Positions 48,500 through 59,686 of a stretch of DNA of 64,000 bases are shown here, in pieces; positions within the stretch are counted from its first letter, which is position 1, and each line of letters opens with the position of its first letter. The notes under the pieces are model-generated. The model was given only the letters and a program-made list of their open reading frames with translations, was not told where the DNA came from and ran no database searches. This stretch comes from Ornithodoros turicata (taxonomy: Eukaryota > Arthropoda > Arachnida > Ixodida > Argasidae). The position numbers and the translations under genes were made by a program. The stretch is taken from positions 101,804,668 to 101,868,667 of the forward strand of contig NC_088203.1 in assembly GCF_037126465.1 (NCBI RefSeq), in the 5' to 3' direction.

Positions 48500-49344
48500 T
48501 GTGTTAAGCAGAACGGAAGGCAGCATAGTAGATAGGACTGATTGCATCGCAGGAACGCATTCACACGAAACGTTATGATTCATTTCCGCCAGAGCCCAGT
48601 TTTATCAAACACGCCGGCCATCTTTTTATTCAAACAGAGTAACACGCTGTCTTTCTATCTCTGCTTTCTTCTCTTTTTTCCTCCGTTCTATTTCCGAGTC
48701 GTCTTCTTCTTTCCGCTTCTCTCCTCTACTTCATTTTCTCCTTCCGCCTATTGCGCCATTGCTGATAGAGAACGAAAATCAGGCAGGACGAAAGACGTCG
48801 ACCTGACACCGCGCCACGCATAGTAAGAGAGAAAGAGGGTGGGGGGGGGGGGGGGACGAAGGCATTTTTCTCGTTCCTGAAAAGAAGCCTCCTTGTTGGA
48901 TGTCCGCCGACAAGGACATATTCTCGCGTTCACATTACGATGCGTCGTCACGACTCTCAATCGTGTCCTTAGACGAAGCAAACTGGCGAAAACCTCGGCC
49001 GGCGTCGTCCTCTGTTCTGCATATGTTAGCGGGAGAGTGATTCGTACCGTGTACGATGGTCGCAGCATATTCGAGCGCCCCCTTTTGACGATTCAAAAGG
49101 ACGTCAAGTGAAGCACTTTAAAAGCGAAATGGCTTTAGTTGGCGATGTCGACTTTGTATTTCAATCTTTGTGTATGCGGTTAGATTGCGTTCGTTGGACA
49201 CGTCAGAGCAGACGTGAGACCGTAGAGCTATAAAACGTAATGTAAGCCATTCAGGATACACTACGCTACGACAAATATCCATATCTGCGCGCCGTATTTT
49301 CGTGGATAATGTGTATATAGTTTTACGCAGGAAGTTATAATTCG

Positions 49345-49600
49345 TCGCCGCGGCGTTAGCGTGCTGGCCATGTCACGTCGAGACTGGGAGGTACCCGGGT
49401 TCGAATCCCGGTGCCGGCTGTGCTGTCTGGGGTTCTTCCTCGGTTTTCCTCAGACGCTGTCAGACGTATGTCGGCACGGTTTGCTTAGAAGTCGGCCCAG
49501 GACCGCACATTCCCCCAGGGCGTTAGTCGTGACGTTGCCCACCTCTGTGAGGCCGACAACGGTGAGCTCTAGTACCACCACCACCAACACCTCTTGTTCT
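49345..49600 (+). mobile_element. tRNA-derived SINE, intact A and B boxes
   Basis: The A box TAGCGTGCTGG lies at 49357-49367 and the B box GGTTCGAATCC at 49398-49408. They are followed by GGTTCTTCCTCGGTTTTCCT, CAGACGTATGTCGGCACGGT and GAAGTCGGCCCAGGACCGCA. The 3' part (GTGAGGCCGACAACGG, then (CCA)n) differs from the SINE at 47735. The tRNA-like head does not fold as a complete tRNA, so this is not a tRNA gene. Confidence 0.8.
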
Positions 49601-50220
49601 GTGTACGTTTATTTGCGTGTGATTAAAAATAAATGAATTAACTTCGGGCCCCAAAAATTGGAAAGTGGCCAACTTAACTGTTTAATAATTGGGAAAATTA
49701 TACGTACACCGGAGATGTCGACCTCTAGGTATAGGTACGTCCTTCGGAAGAAATGGTTCACAAAGGGCACCGTATAATTCACATCAGCAAAATACGCCGA
49801 TGTGATCGTTTTCTGCTGGCAGGAAAATGTCGGAAGCCGCCAAAACAGGATATAAATAAAGTTACGCGACCTCAGAATGATGTTACGCATGACGTGTGAC
49901 GAGGACACAATGATGATTTCGCCACAAGTGACCGCTTGAGGGTGGTTTCAAAAATGGAAAGTGCGTGGCATCCCTGTGGTAGTGAGAGTGCTGGTCGTAC
50001 ATATCGAGGCGGTTTACGAACTTGGAGAATGGGCGAGAGCGCCGTTTTCTTACAGCCTCCTCTGCTTTCCCCCATTTTTCTCTCTCCCCCCCCCCCCCCC
50101 CCCCCCATTGTTTCTTCTTGACTCTCTTCCACGTCCCGTGGCTGACTGACTGACTGAGGCCCTTGAGGTTTCTATACCTGAAGCACGTTCAACCCGTCTT
50201 TTCTTCTCTCCTTTCCGCAG

Positions 50221-50511
50221 TTCCCAAAGCGAGGATAGTTGGTGCCCCAGATCTGCACGTAGAAGCCGGGTCGGCGCTCAACCTGACGTGCACCATCAGT
50301 GAAAGTCCCGAACCTCCTTCTTTCGTTTTCTGGTACCACGAGGATCGGATGGTGAACTTCAACCAGAACCGGATCACGGTAGCGAAGGCCGGCAACGATT
50401 CAGCCGTCTCCCGGTTCTTGATCCCTTCCGTGGGGATCCACGATTCCGGAAACTACACCTGCAAACCTTCCAACGCCAATGCCACTTCCATCCTTGTGCA
50501 CGTCCTGGAGA
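50221..50511 (+). CDS. Dpr-like gene, third visible exon: Ig2
   Basis: The acceptor CTTTCCGCAG ends at 50220 and the donor GTAAGT starts at 50512. Two bases complete the Val codon left by the previous exon; 96 codons and one base follow. It reads VPKARIVGAPDLHVEAGSAL, then NLTC (first cysteine), FVFWYHEDRMVNF (Trp184, the FWYHxxRMxN pattern of this family), a variable stretch, then IHDSGNYTCKPSNANATS (D-x-G-x-Y-x-C, second cysteine) and ILVHVLE. Four N-glycosylation sequons lie in this domain (NLT, NDS, NYT, NAT). The exon holds almost exactly one Ig domain. Confidence 0.95.
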
Positions 50512-50644
50512 GTAAGTACCCGCTTTCAGTTCAAAAAACTGATCCTGATACGACTCGTTAAAGAGTTAAAACGGAATCGTATAATCCGAGATCTTGTCAG
50601 CAGTGATTCACGCTAATTGCAAGTACCTCTTTATTTTCTTTCTT

Positions 50645-50697
50645 GTAAAGGTTGCTTTGTCGCATAAGCACGTCTGATGTGGTAAAGCACCCTTTAC
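50645..50697. repeat. Hairpin repeat unit 1
   Basis: GTAAAGGTTGCTTTGTCGCA pairs imperfectly with TGTGGTAAAGCACCCTTTAC; the spacer holds AAGCACGTC. CAGTTTGTA follows immediately in both units. Confidence 0.75.
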
Positions 50698-50901
50698 AGT
50701 TTGTATCATCGTGAATCAGCGCGGTCCTGGATCTCTGTTTTAGCAGGGACATGCCAAAAGTGAAGTCAACGTCTTCAATGATACAGGCATAACGGATATA
50801 AAACAATGAAGCTTTCTATGTTTGTTCCGAAGAAATGTAGACTGCTACATGAAAATTTGTACAGAATAAACATAGAAAAACTTCAGTATTCGTTTTGTTT
50901 A

Positions 50902-50954
50902 GTAAAGGTTGCTTCGCCACATAAACGCTGTTGATGTGGTAAAGCACCCTTTAC
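50902..50954. repeat. Hairpin repeat unit 2
   Basis: GTAAAGGTTGCTTCGCCACA pairs with TGTGGTAAAGCACCCTTTAC. It is 53 bp, nearly identical to the unit at 50645 and in the same orientation, 257 bp further on. The right arms are identical. Confidence 0.78.
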
Positions 50955-51063
50955 AGTTTGTAGCATTTCTGTTTTGCGTTCTGTTCACATTTGTGTGCGA
51001 TATTCGACAGCGCCCTCATTCTGAGTACCCTCCCAGCTAAGAACTCCGTGTTTCTTTCTCCAG

Positions 51064-51194
51064 GCCATCGTCGGCTGGCAGCCGTTCAGAACGATGCCGG
51101 TCTAGCGGTCCCTTCGGGTGGTGCCTTGCCCTGCCCTGTGCCACAGCTCCTTTGCGTACTCCTCGTAGCGCTGGTGGCCAGGTGTGACAGATGA
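51064..51194 (+). CDS. Dpr-like gene, last exon: C-terminal tail
   Basis: After acceptor TTTCTCCAG (ends 51063), two bases complete a Ser codon. Forty-two codons follow, then TGA at 51192-51194. It begins SHRRLAAVQND, which fits the xAAxQ segment commonly following Ig2 in Dpr proteins. A Gly/Pro/Ser-rich spacer and VPQLLCVLLVALVA follow, then a short RCDR end. A 12-14-residue hydrophobic end with almost no cytoplasmic part suggests a GPI-attachment signal rather than a long transmembrane tail (inference). The exon is short and less conserved than the Ig exons, but the frame, splice sites and stop agree. Confidence 0.82.
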
Positions 51195-53128
51195 CCATCT
51201 TGGGCCCAGCTTCAAGTCCTTCCCTTGTAAGCCTCTCACTCTCCCGCACTTAAGTTTTGACGCGAATTCTTTGCGAATTCTCTCTATTAGCTTGACCTGA
51301 TGCTAATGGTGTTTGCCTCGTCCAAAACTGTCACGGACCAAAACAGAGTCCGTCCTCTCAAAACACTTGTAAATGCTTCATTAAAGCATTTACTTTTATC
51401 ATTACAAGCCTTTACAAGTATTAAAACTTGTAAAGGGTTGGCAAGCGAAGCACTACAGCAGTGTAGCTCTAACAATCCCTTTCTTGGGTCTAGTGTCGTC
51501 TTACCTTGCTGTCGGTTTTTTCTTTAGGCACTTTAAGATTAAGGTTTAACTTTTTGTGTAGAGAACAAGGATTGCAAGTTGCAGGCACACAAGTTATGTT
51601 CATTTTATGCAATTCTCGTAATATATTCGGATTATTCGAGACGCAATTCGTGGACATAGTCTTATTCAAGGAGGGTCAGTGACCGACCCATCTTACTTCC
51701 CATAATGCTTCAGCTGTCAAAACAGCATATGCTTCGATTACCACGTCCCTGTTGGGAACAGCTGTGGGAAAGTGGACATGTCTTTCCGAAAACCGCACTT
51801 CAAACAATGGCAGCCACACGACGGGCCGTGATGATATTTCACCCGGAATCATCACGCATCTTCTTTCTTTCTCTGTTGTTCAGCGAAATCTGATCGTTTA
51901 TCGAATTGCTGTACCACAAGAATTGCATTCTAGCAGAAAAGGGCACGAATTGTTCGTTAGGCACATGTCTGCCATTTATTGCTGCATGTGGTTGTTGAAG
52001 AGAAGAAAGATGAATTTTATTGCCGCGCCGCTTAGTTTTACTGCGTTATGAGAAGCGTTAAAACTCAGTTAAGAATAATAAACAGATGGAATTTATGGCA
52101 GACGTTAAGGAAGGACTGCATAATTTTGTCTTGCATTGATTGTGATGAAAGGGAAATGGCGTGGCATTACATATGCAGAGGCCGTTCGATTTCGTATCTG
52201 TGTTAATAGATCCTACGTAATGTGAAAGTTGATGGCACATATTGATTTTTCTCCTGGTAATCTTTTACAGGTACATATGTACCCTTTCATGGTGGATTGT
52301 CTGAAAGTGCACGTCATGGCCACTATGACAACACAGCTGTCAGAAGTATGTGTAATTCATAGACACTATGTAAATGGAAATACGCATAACGAAGATGGAT
52401 TCCAGTTAAATGAAGGTCTCTAACGTCACTATTCAGTGTAAGAAGTGTTGTGTGGGGAAACCTCTCCCATGAGTACTGCGCTGCTGTTAAAGTACTAATG
52501 TACGTTCCACAGCAAAAGTAGAGGACTTGTAAGTGAGGGAAATACCAATTTTTCGAAGGTTCATTTACTCAGTCACTACTGTCCGCTTAAAAATCTAATA
52601 CGTAAACTTCAGCAAAAATCGCCATGCATTTGCACAATTTATTAAGGATCTGTACTGTGGTTCTGTTAACTTTCTTTTTTGAAATAATTATAATATGCAG
52701 TAGATATGGGCATATATTTTGTTGCTTTCAAATTAACAGGTTGCCCATCGAACTTTAGAGGTACATTTGTAAAATGACTACCCAAAGGGCCTTACACAGG
52801 ACAGTGGTTCCCAAGCACGCTTTCTGGCCCGCAGAACATCTGACATGGAGTTACGATGATAAGTTGTGTGAGGGAAATTGGTGTGGTGAAATGTGGTGGT
52901 AGAACAGTACAGATTTTCAGGCATCACATCTTATCCTTTTGCCGTAATGGTTGGATGGAGTGGTCGGCAGGTTTCGTCGAATCTTGACATTACAGCGTGT
53001 CATATTATGGGACCTAATAATGGCACACATAAAACCTGGGAGCCATGACTGCACAAATGTGTAACGCAGTTCTGTGTCGATACATGTGCTGTTATTGCGT
53101 GATGTGATGTGATAGAAAAAGGAAAAAA
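51195..53128. other. 3' UTR and downstream DNA of the Dpr-like gene
   Basis: A possible polyadenylation signal AATAAA lies at 52077-52082; an ATTAAA occurs earlier at about 51380. TTGTAAATGCTTCATTAAAG with GCATTTAC forms a small hairpin at about 51369-51391. No further exon or gene is recognised. Confidence 0.45.
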
Positions 53129-53243
53129 AAGGGGATTTAAGTCGCGACAAAGTCAGACTGGCTACCCCAGACCACATAGCCGCAGTTAGTCGAAATAAAT
53201 AAAAAGAAATAAAGAAATAAATAGAACGAGGGAGAAAACCCTG
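53129..53243 (-). repeat. Dispersed repeat, reverse copy of 38300-38394
   Basis: The + strand reads GGGGATTTAAGTCGCGACAA, AGTCAGACTGGCTACCCCAG, GCCGCAGTTAGTCGAAATAA, an A-rich run and GGGAGAAAACCCTG. The element boundaries cannot be fixed from two copies. Confidence 0.65.
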
Positions 53244-55844
53244 TAGTTGGGATCCGGGAGACAAACATCCTGAACTAGTGGTAACACTCTTCACAAACGA
53301 GGGACTAGAAAGTCTCACAAAATGTCAATCAGATGAGCTGTTGCTATTGTTATTGCACCCAATAATATTCTCTTCAGCTTCCACTCAACACATGTTGTAA
53401 GAGATTATGACCGCTCAAAAAGTAGCTCACTATAGTTCAAAAATTCAATAAATGGCATGAAGAACCACAGACATTGGTGAGGGATGTGGAGGTTATTGAC
53501 CCTGTTCAGCGCTCATAGGCCAAGCTTGCATTACAATGCCTGAATATCTCATTCGTATGACGTGGACGACCTGTCTAGCTCGTTGCTATTTGGTCACAGG
53601 GCTAGTCTTCACTTTTGTAACAAAGCTGTCCAAATTAAACGTTTGATAACACATATTTTGCATGTCTAATAGCCAGTTAGTGTTTCAAAAACGAAAAATC
53701 CTGTCATCTTGGGATTTCTGTAAGCTTCAACCACTGTACTGCGGAGCCTATTGACCACAGAGGGAGGTGTTGTGTTCCATTCACACAGAGTTATGTTTAA
53801 TTCACTCACTTAAGCATTTCCCTCATAGGCCCTGCTGAAGTGGTGTGAAGAAAAGAAAACTTCTGGAAAAGAAAAAAAAGGCCAAGTTCGTTGAAAGTGA
53901 ATCTTCAGCCTTACTTATGATTTTGTTGACGAACAAAAGCCAAACACCAATCAAGAGATATATGTGTGCTTGCCGGCTAGATCTACTTCACTACTGAACT
54001 CTCACAGTGCAAGAACTGCCTTATGCTCGTAACATCTTCCTTGCCCTGCAGTCTTGCCACGAGAGCCAGCATCGCTTCTCTGCTGCTGATACAGACAGTA
54101 CATTGTTATACGTTGCTGCTGCTGCTGCTGCTCCAGTGTTTATCTTCTGCAGGCTGTGTTGAAACTCGGACAAACATTTGTACAGCGTTCTGTGAACTAC
54201 GGCAGATGGCTCGCTGTTATTTTCGTGGTGGTTACCTACATGTGTCGTCTGCATGTTGCAGATCGCATTGTGTTTTTTTTTTCTTTGTTTTTTTTTCTTC
54301 TTTCTTTTAGCCCGGAAGACGTCTAGTCGCGTATTTACGTTTGTACAAAGTTTTAACTTTTGTTTCGAGAGAAAAAAAAAAATCAAATACAATTGAAGTT
54401 GGAAACGCGACTGTTGCAATGTGTGAAAGATAAGACTTGAGAAGTGTTTACAAGGGTAAGTGGGGTCTTCACTACCATTTTTTAATGGCCTGTTATATGA
54501 AGGAGCTCATTGGGATATCACATTTGCCAAGAAATTGGGGGCTCTAGGAAGAATCCTTAATGTCAGCTCTCTTGAAATTGAGCGGATCATCGAGATTTTT
54601 TATACTTTCATCGTTAAGGAATCAAAAAGGGGAAAAAAAAATATGCACGGATAAAAATTATCCATACCTACATTAAATAGAGTGCCTTCTGTGCTGCTAA
54701 TATTTTGTCTAAGAGATTTCTGACTTATTGTGATAGTTCTCTCAGTGTATCGCTCCCTCTGACAATGTCTGCATGTCTAAGTTTTCTTTTAATGAATTTT
54801 TCTTCTCAAAGCAACACTTGTTTTTCTTTTATGCCATTCTTCCGGCCTCACCATTTTTTTTAACACCAATGAATCATGTTAAGGGTTCTTCCTGATGCCT
54901 CTTTTTGTCATTCGATGCAATGAGTTGAGATTCAAATTTCACAAAAAGTTGTCAGACACCCTCATTTTTTTTGTGTTGCATATATCTCATTGTGCAATGA
55001 AATGATGCTATCCTCTCTGAAGCCGTTACTGATTAACTTATTTATTGACTTCACTCATTTCATCATCCTCGTAGAAACACTCTACAGGAAACGTACATTG
55101 TAGTTTCAGTATTAGTTTGCTTTGTTTGCACGATGGGATGAGAATTCAGGGTTTGTAAGTCTTGTCAGTTTTGTGTGAACAGCTGTGACTGTACTAACCT
55201 TGCTCTTTCGTCATTCTCTTACTCTAACATTGCTGTTGTCTCTTACTAATTATGCAGGGAGTGCTAGAAGGTGTAAAGCATGTTAGTTGAAACTGATGAT
55301 GGTAGAACGTACTGATGCCCATGTCAGTCCTTGTCTTCAGTGCATTCTGCATTGATTAGATAAGGTATTTTAGTTCTCATACTATGTGATGTCTAATGGG
55401 TGCTCTATTTTATTAGCATTTCAATGGGGTGATTTGTAGAAGAAAAGTGGAATAACAGAAAGAACAGTGGTCACTACAAAAGATACTTGAACAGCTCTTG
55501 AAGTGCAGTTTCTTGTACTCATACGTTTCAGTATTTCTGTTTCGTATAATATTTTTTAGTGACCACTTCTCTTTCCAAGTTTCTTTTAGCATGTCCAGTC
55601 GTCGAGTAACAGGCCTCAGAATGTAGTTATGCTCCGCCACTTCATTCGGAATTTCGAAGTATTTGTTTCGTGACACTTTGCAACCTAAAATATGCACTAA
55701 TGCAGTTTTGTACTAATGAGAACATCTAGTAACCCCAATATCTTTAGCGTACAAAAAGACATAGAGCTAAGGCGAGCTCTATCTTGGGACGACACCAACG
55801 GAGAACTCTGAAATGAAACCAACTAAGCAACAGACAGCAACTTT
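53244..55844. other. Intergenic DNA, nothing recognised
   Basis: (GCT)n at about 54113-54130, poly-T at 54273-54300 and poly-A at 54373-54383 are visible. Reading frames of up to about 95 codons have no motif. Confidence 0.42.
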
Positions 55845-55851
55845 ATTTGAA

Positions 55852-55910
55852 TGATGATGATTGGAGAGTTTCATCGCCAGGGGGCCATACTCTACCCCCA
55901 TTGCTGGCAG
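55852..55910 (-). repeat. LINE 3' UTR tail box (type H), reverse copy
   Basis: The + strand reads GATGATGATTGGAGAGTTTC, ATCGCCAGGGGGCCATACTC and TACCCCCATTGCTGG. It is the inverse of the copy at 28304. Confidence 0.7.
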
Positions 55911-56693
55911 TAATATGGTGAAATGGAATACTGTCCTACTAAGCACGTCAAAGCAGGTGACAGTCTTCTTTCAAAAAGCAGAATAACGATAATACATTTG
56001 AGCTGGCACAGCACAGCAGTAGTGCTCATGATAATCTGTTTCGACGATTAGCAGGCATACACCATCCAATACAGCAAACTGGAATACGGAGCACTTCTAT
56101 TGAGAAAGTTACAGGGAAAGTAGACATACAACTGCCACACTTTATATCGGAAGAGGCCTTCCTTAGATGCATTGATAAACGTGTGGCTACAGTTTGTCCC
56201 TTCATATTTTAGTTTAAAGGATGCTTTGGCGATGATGACGAGAGCTGGCTGCTCTTTCTCTAATTTACTAAAAACTTGATAAAATAAACACACGTGTGAC
56301 ACACTTTGAATTGGAACATGATAAGCGTAGTAGCAGCTGAGGAAAATGATACACAGAGGGATGACGACAACAATTCTCATTTGCAATTAAAGAGTACTAC
56401 TGGATTAAAAATGCACCAACAGTGGGATATGAACCCATGCCCAAGACACAATATGTGGAGAGTCAACTTGTGTATCTGAGCAACGGCTGATGCGTTTATC
56501 AGAAAGTTAGTAGTATTGCGAAAGGTAGAATTTCTTACCGGAAGCTAGAGGGTGCGAGTTCGTGACCCACTTTTGGTGCGCTTTCACGAATGAATAGGAT
56601 AATCAATTAACAGTATAAAGTGCTCTGTCATATCGTGACATAAATGACATTTAGGTAGCTTAAAACGCACACAACGCTGTGCTGCTTGGGAAA
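55911..56693. other. Intergenic DNA, nothing recognised
   Basis: GTGGGATATGAACCCATGCC at about 56421 recalls a worn tRNA-like B box, but no second box supports it. Confidence 0.35.
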
Positions 56694-56802
56694 CATCCCA
56701 TGTCATTATCACTTCTCCTTCACTTATTGAACTTCACTTCTCCTTCATTATTTATTTATTCTCATTCATTCTTCGTTGTTGTTGTTGTTGTTGTTGTTGT
56801 AG
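56694..56802 (+). repeat. Possible worn type-H LINE tail with (GTT)n
   Basis: GGGAAACATCCCATGTCATT and CACTTCTCCTTCACTTATTG lead to (GTT)n at about 56776-56799. It resembles the 5880 copy, but the GCAATGG box is lost. Confidence 0.35.
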
Positions 56803-59686
56803 ATCGCAGACCAATAGCGTATACGTCACATTGAACTGTGCAGAGAGGCTGAGGCTGTGCGACTGCTATCGTATTTCGCGTGACCTTCGTCACTCAGGAC
56901 TGCGAAGCGCCCTCTCTGCTTATCCCGCTTTGTTACTTTACAAGAATCAAAAATTATGTTACCATTCATTTACGCAAATAAGCAAACATTCTCTTCAATC
57001 TGCTACCCTAAAAATCACGTTCTGCCTGAAGTGACGAGTGTACCAATCCCATCCTCGCTAACCTGCCGGTATCGGGGTAGAGTAAAAGGCCTCCCATGAT
57101 CAATCGACAAACAAATATATCTTAATCGTCTTCACGAGCTTAGAAAATGTTACAGCAACATAGAGCGCCTTAGCCTTTGCTGTGTTCCTGAGCACTGGTA
57201 CATTTTCCCATAGTTATTGGCTTTGTTTTATCTACGGATTTTCCAATTTATCGATTGCAGACTCTTTCGCCTGTTCCCTCTGTTAGCGGAAACCCATCAC
57301 TCATTATGAATCTGGTACGCAAAGTTTCCGGACTGGCCGATAAGGGCCACGTAGCATACTGTCGCTATTAGCATAAGCCTCTTGTTGGGTACTTGTTCTA
57401 AAGTTAAATTAAAATAGCTTAGCTTTTTTTTTTTCTCGAAGCGTACTACCATTTGTGGGTATTTTGTTTCTGCGTGTCCATAGCAGCAATTGGCACTGTA
57501 CGGTCTACAGAAGAACAATTAACGATTAATCAGACACATTAGGCATAATTATTGTGAACATAATAGCGAAACTTCGCGAATCTGTTGCGAAAACGATGGT
57601 AGAGTTTTCCTCCATCGTCTCAACTACAAAAGCTTTATACTCTTGATGACACTCGTACTGTTCATGATTACAATTACCTCCTGCTATTAATAGCTCTGGT
57701 GCTCTTCTAAAGAATATTTTACGCAGCCTGTTTCCTTTCCGCATTAAACGCATCTGCTTCAGGTTCCCGATTGTATTTCAAAGCACGTTTCCCAAACAGA
57801 GGCGAATGCAATCTCGAAAACTACATGCTACAGAAACTATACATTTCATTTATCATGATCTGCTTCCGTGCCTTCTTTCTCCAATTCATCTTACACGAGG
57901 AATGTAGATCTATCTTGCGATTCAGCTCCTTTCAAAGAAGAAGCAATACATATGAACGGATCTGGACGTCTTTAATGTTATTCGAAGAGATTCCGTGCAA
58001 ACATGCACTTGCTTCTGAAGAACGTCCTCTCTTCCTTGACATGCTCAGGTTCATTAGAAGCCTCGTTCCCGGTGACGACGACATGACTAGCAATATCTCT
58101 AATAGCTTTAACATGAACACTAGTTCAATAATGTCCACGAGCGTTGCATCACTAAATGTTTCATGTTGGACCCTGCAGTCTCAAGCTAAGCAGAGATATA
58201 GCGTGCTATTCTTAGTATAATAATCTTAACCATCTAACGGTCTGATGGCCTTTATAATGGATAGGCGCATTGCATGCTGAGAGCCCATTGGAGCGCATAG
58301 TTACGTGCACCCTCTTGCGGGCTGCACAAAGATTGTGAAAGTTATTTAATAGTGTGAAGGTTTCGGCACGGCCTTCTCTCGAAATAAAATATGACACCTC
58401 TAACTAGCGTCCAGCATGGACGGGTTTACGAAAGAAAATTAATTTCAACTCCACTAAATCCAAATAATTTCCGGACGTTATGAGCTTAAATTGTGTTGTC
58501 CTCATTGGTTCATTCTCGTGTAATGAGACGTTGAGAGAAATTGGGGCTATCCCTATAGTGCTATTCGCCGCATCAATAATAATAATATAAGAAATTCGCC
58601 TGAATATCGTGTCTACACCTTAATTACTTAATTAACCTATTACTTGTGGGTTTCATTGTACTTAATCCTAGTTACTGTTATGCTAGTTAAAATGGCAGTA
58701 ATTCCAACTAAAACCACCTCAGCGAATCGCCTGTAGCACTCACGTTGTCCCATCAAAGCAGTCATTAGGTCGTTCTATCGCAATGTATTTTCCTCTTTAG
58801 TTTCATTTTTTATTTACCTATGCGGGATACCTTTATTAAGACATTGTAACATCGATTGGCAGCTCGCTTGATCATAGTCTAAATACTAACGCAATAGAGC
58901 AATGTTCGGAATGTTCACGTTAAATCAGTGAGAAGAGAAGCTAAATTTGGCCCGAGAGAAAAGAAGATAACCAGGAATGGCACATTGCAAAAAAACATGT
59001 AAGTGGAAGCTCGTGATTATGACCACGGCCGTTCCCGCAAATTTTGGTCATAAAGCGAATTGTCATAATGACGAACACCACGTGTTGCGAGTCGTACCGT
59101 ACCCCTTTAAGTAAGCTTCGAAATTTAGAAAATTACGTAAGCTGGATCGTGGATACCGTAGGTCGTACTATACCCTGGGATAACTCTCTCTCTCACTCTC
59201 TCTCTCTTTCTCTCTCTGTGTCCACTGGGCGAGATCCCGCTGGGTGCATGGTCTTGAATCTGACACATGTCCGCTCCTTCATTATTTTTCCCCCTTGGGA
59301 ATTTATTCTATTCCCCTTGTTTTCAGACATGGTCGATGAATGCCGTATGACTGCAGCAGCTCACTGTGACCCTGTGACCAATGACAGTGCTCCTTTAAGC
59401 ACGTCACACAGTGGCGTCACGAATCACCACTACAGCGGGCCCGCGTTTTTGCCGTTATAGGTCAGAAGAACCGCAGCGCCGGCTCAGTGACCGAAGGTCA
59501 TAGTAGCGAGGGTAAAGTGTTCGCTCCTAGTTGTGCTGAAAATACCAGTCACTGTCATATAAACGAGATGTCATATTAACGAACAAGAGTTACATCCGGA
59601 GGCCGTCGGGTGGGAACGGTTCCCAAGAGAAATGATCACAAAGCGGGGATGTCCGAAGTATTTAACACAGATACAGCTCAACGTAA
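56803..59686. other. Intergenic DNA, nothing certain
   Basis: A 149-codon frame at 57771-58220 has no recognised domain and a composition like its surroundings. (CT)n lies at about 59185-59217. TGTCATATTAACGAACAAGA near 59570 recalls a pogo-like terminus. Confidence 0.4.

Larger units (their letters stand above)
45833..50220 (+). other. Intron of 4.4 kb between Ig1 and Ig2
   Basis: Phase 1 intron from GTAAGC to CTTTCCGCAG. It contains a Tigger remnant (45930-46684), (CT)n tracts (about 47645-47661 and 48463-48500), two SINEs, a G-tract (about 48840-48855) and a C-tract (about 50086-50106). Otherwise I see nothing coding. Confidence 0.9.
50512..51063 (+). other. Intron of 552 bp with two hairpin repeats
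   Basis: Phase 1 intron from GTAAGT to TTTCTTTCTCCAG. It contains two related 53-bp hairpin units, listed separately. Confidence 0.88.
4977..51194 (+). other. Dpr / zig-8-like two-Ig cell-recognition gene (locus, 5' incomplete)
   Basis: The locus has four coding exons joined by GT-AG introns of 40,415, 4,388 and 552 bp. Intron phases are 0, 1 and 1, and every junction keeps the frame. The joined product is 286 residues. Residues 1-50 form a linker. Residues about 51-147 form an Ig-V domain (Cys67, Trp79, Cys129). Residues about 148-243 form a second Ig domain (Cys170, Trp184, Cys227). A hydrophobic tail occupies 270-282. In insects, Dpr proteins sit on neuronal surfaces and bind DIP partners in synaptic target choice; the C. 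elegans relative is zig-8. Five N-glycosylation sequons are present (N54, N167, N205, N224, N233). The first visible exon starts within a codon, so the signal-peptide exon is missing. A possible AATAAA lies at 52077-52082. Which Dpr paralogue this is cannot be told. Confidence 0.9.

Noticed and set aside
49345..49430. tRNA gene
   Set aside because: A and B boxes are present, but the segment does not form acceptor and anticodon stems and continues into SINE sequence.
7394..56802. CRISPR-like or regulatory arrays from the repeated GATGAAAC/CATCGCC boxes
   Set aside because: Copies are dispersed over kilobases in both orientations and several follow LINE stop codons; they are transposon 3' ends.
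57771..58220. 149-codon + frame, possible small gene
   Set aside because: No signal peptide, domain or splice evidence was recognised; base composition matches the surroundings.
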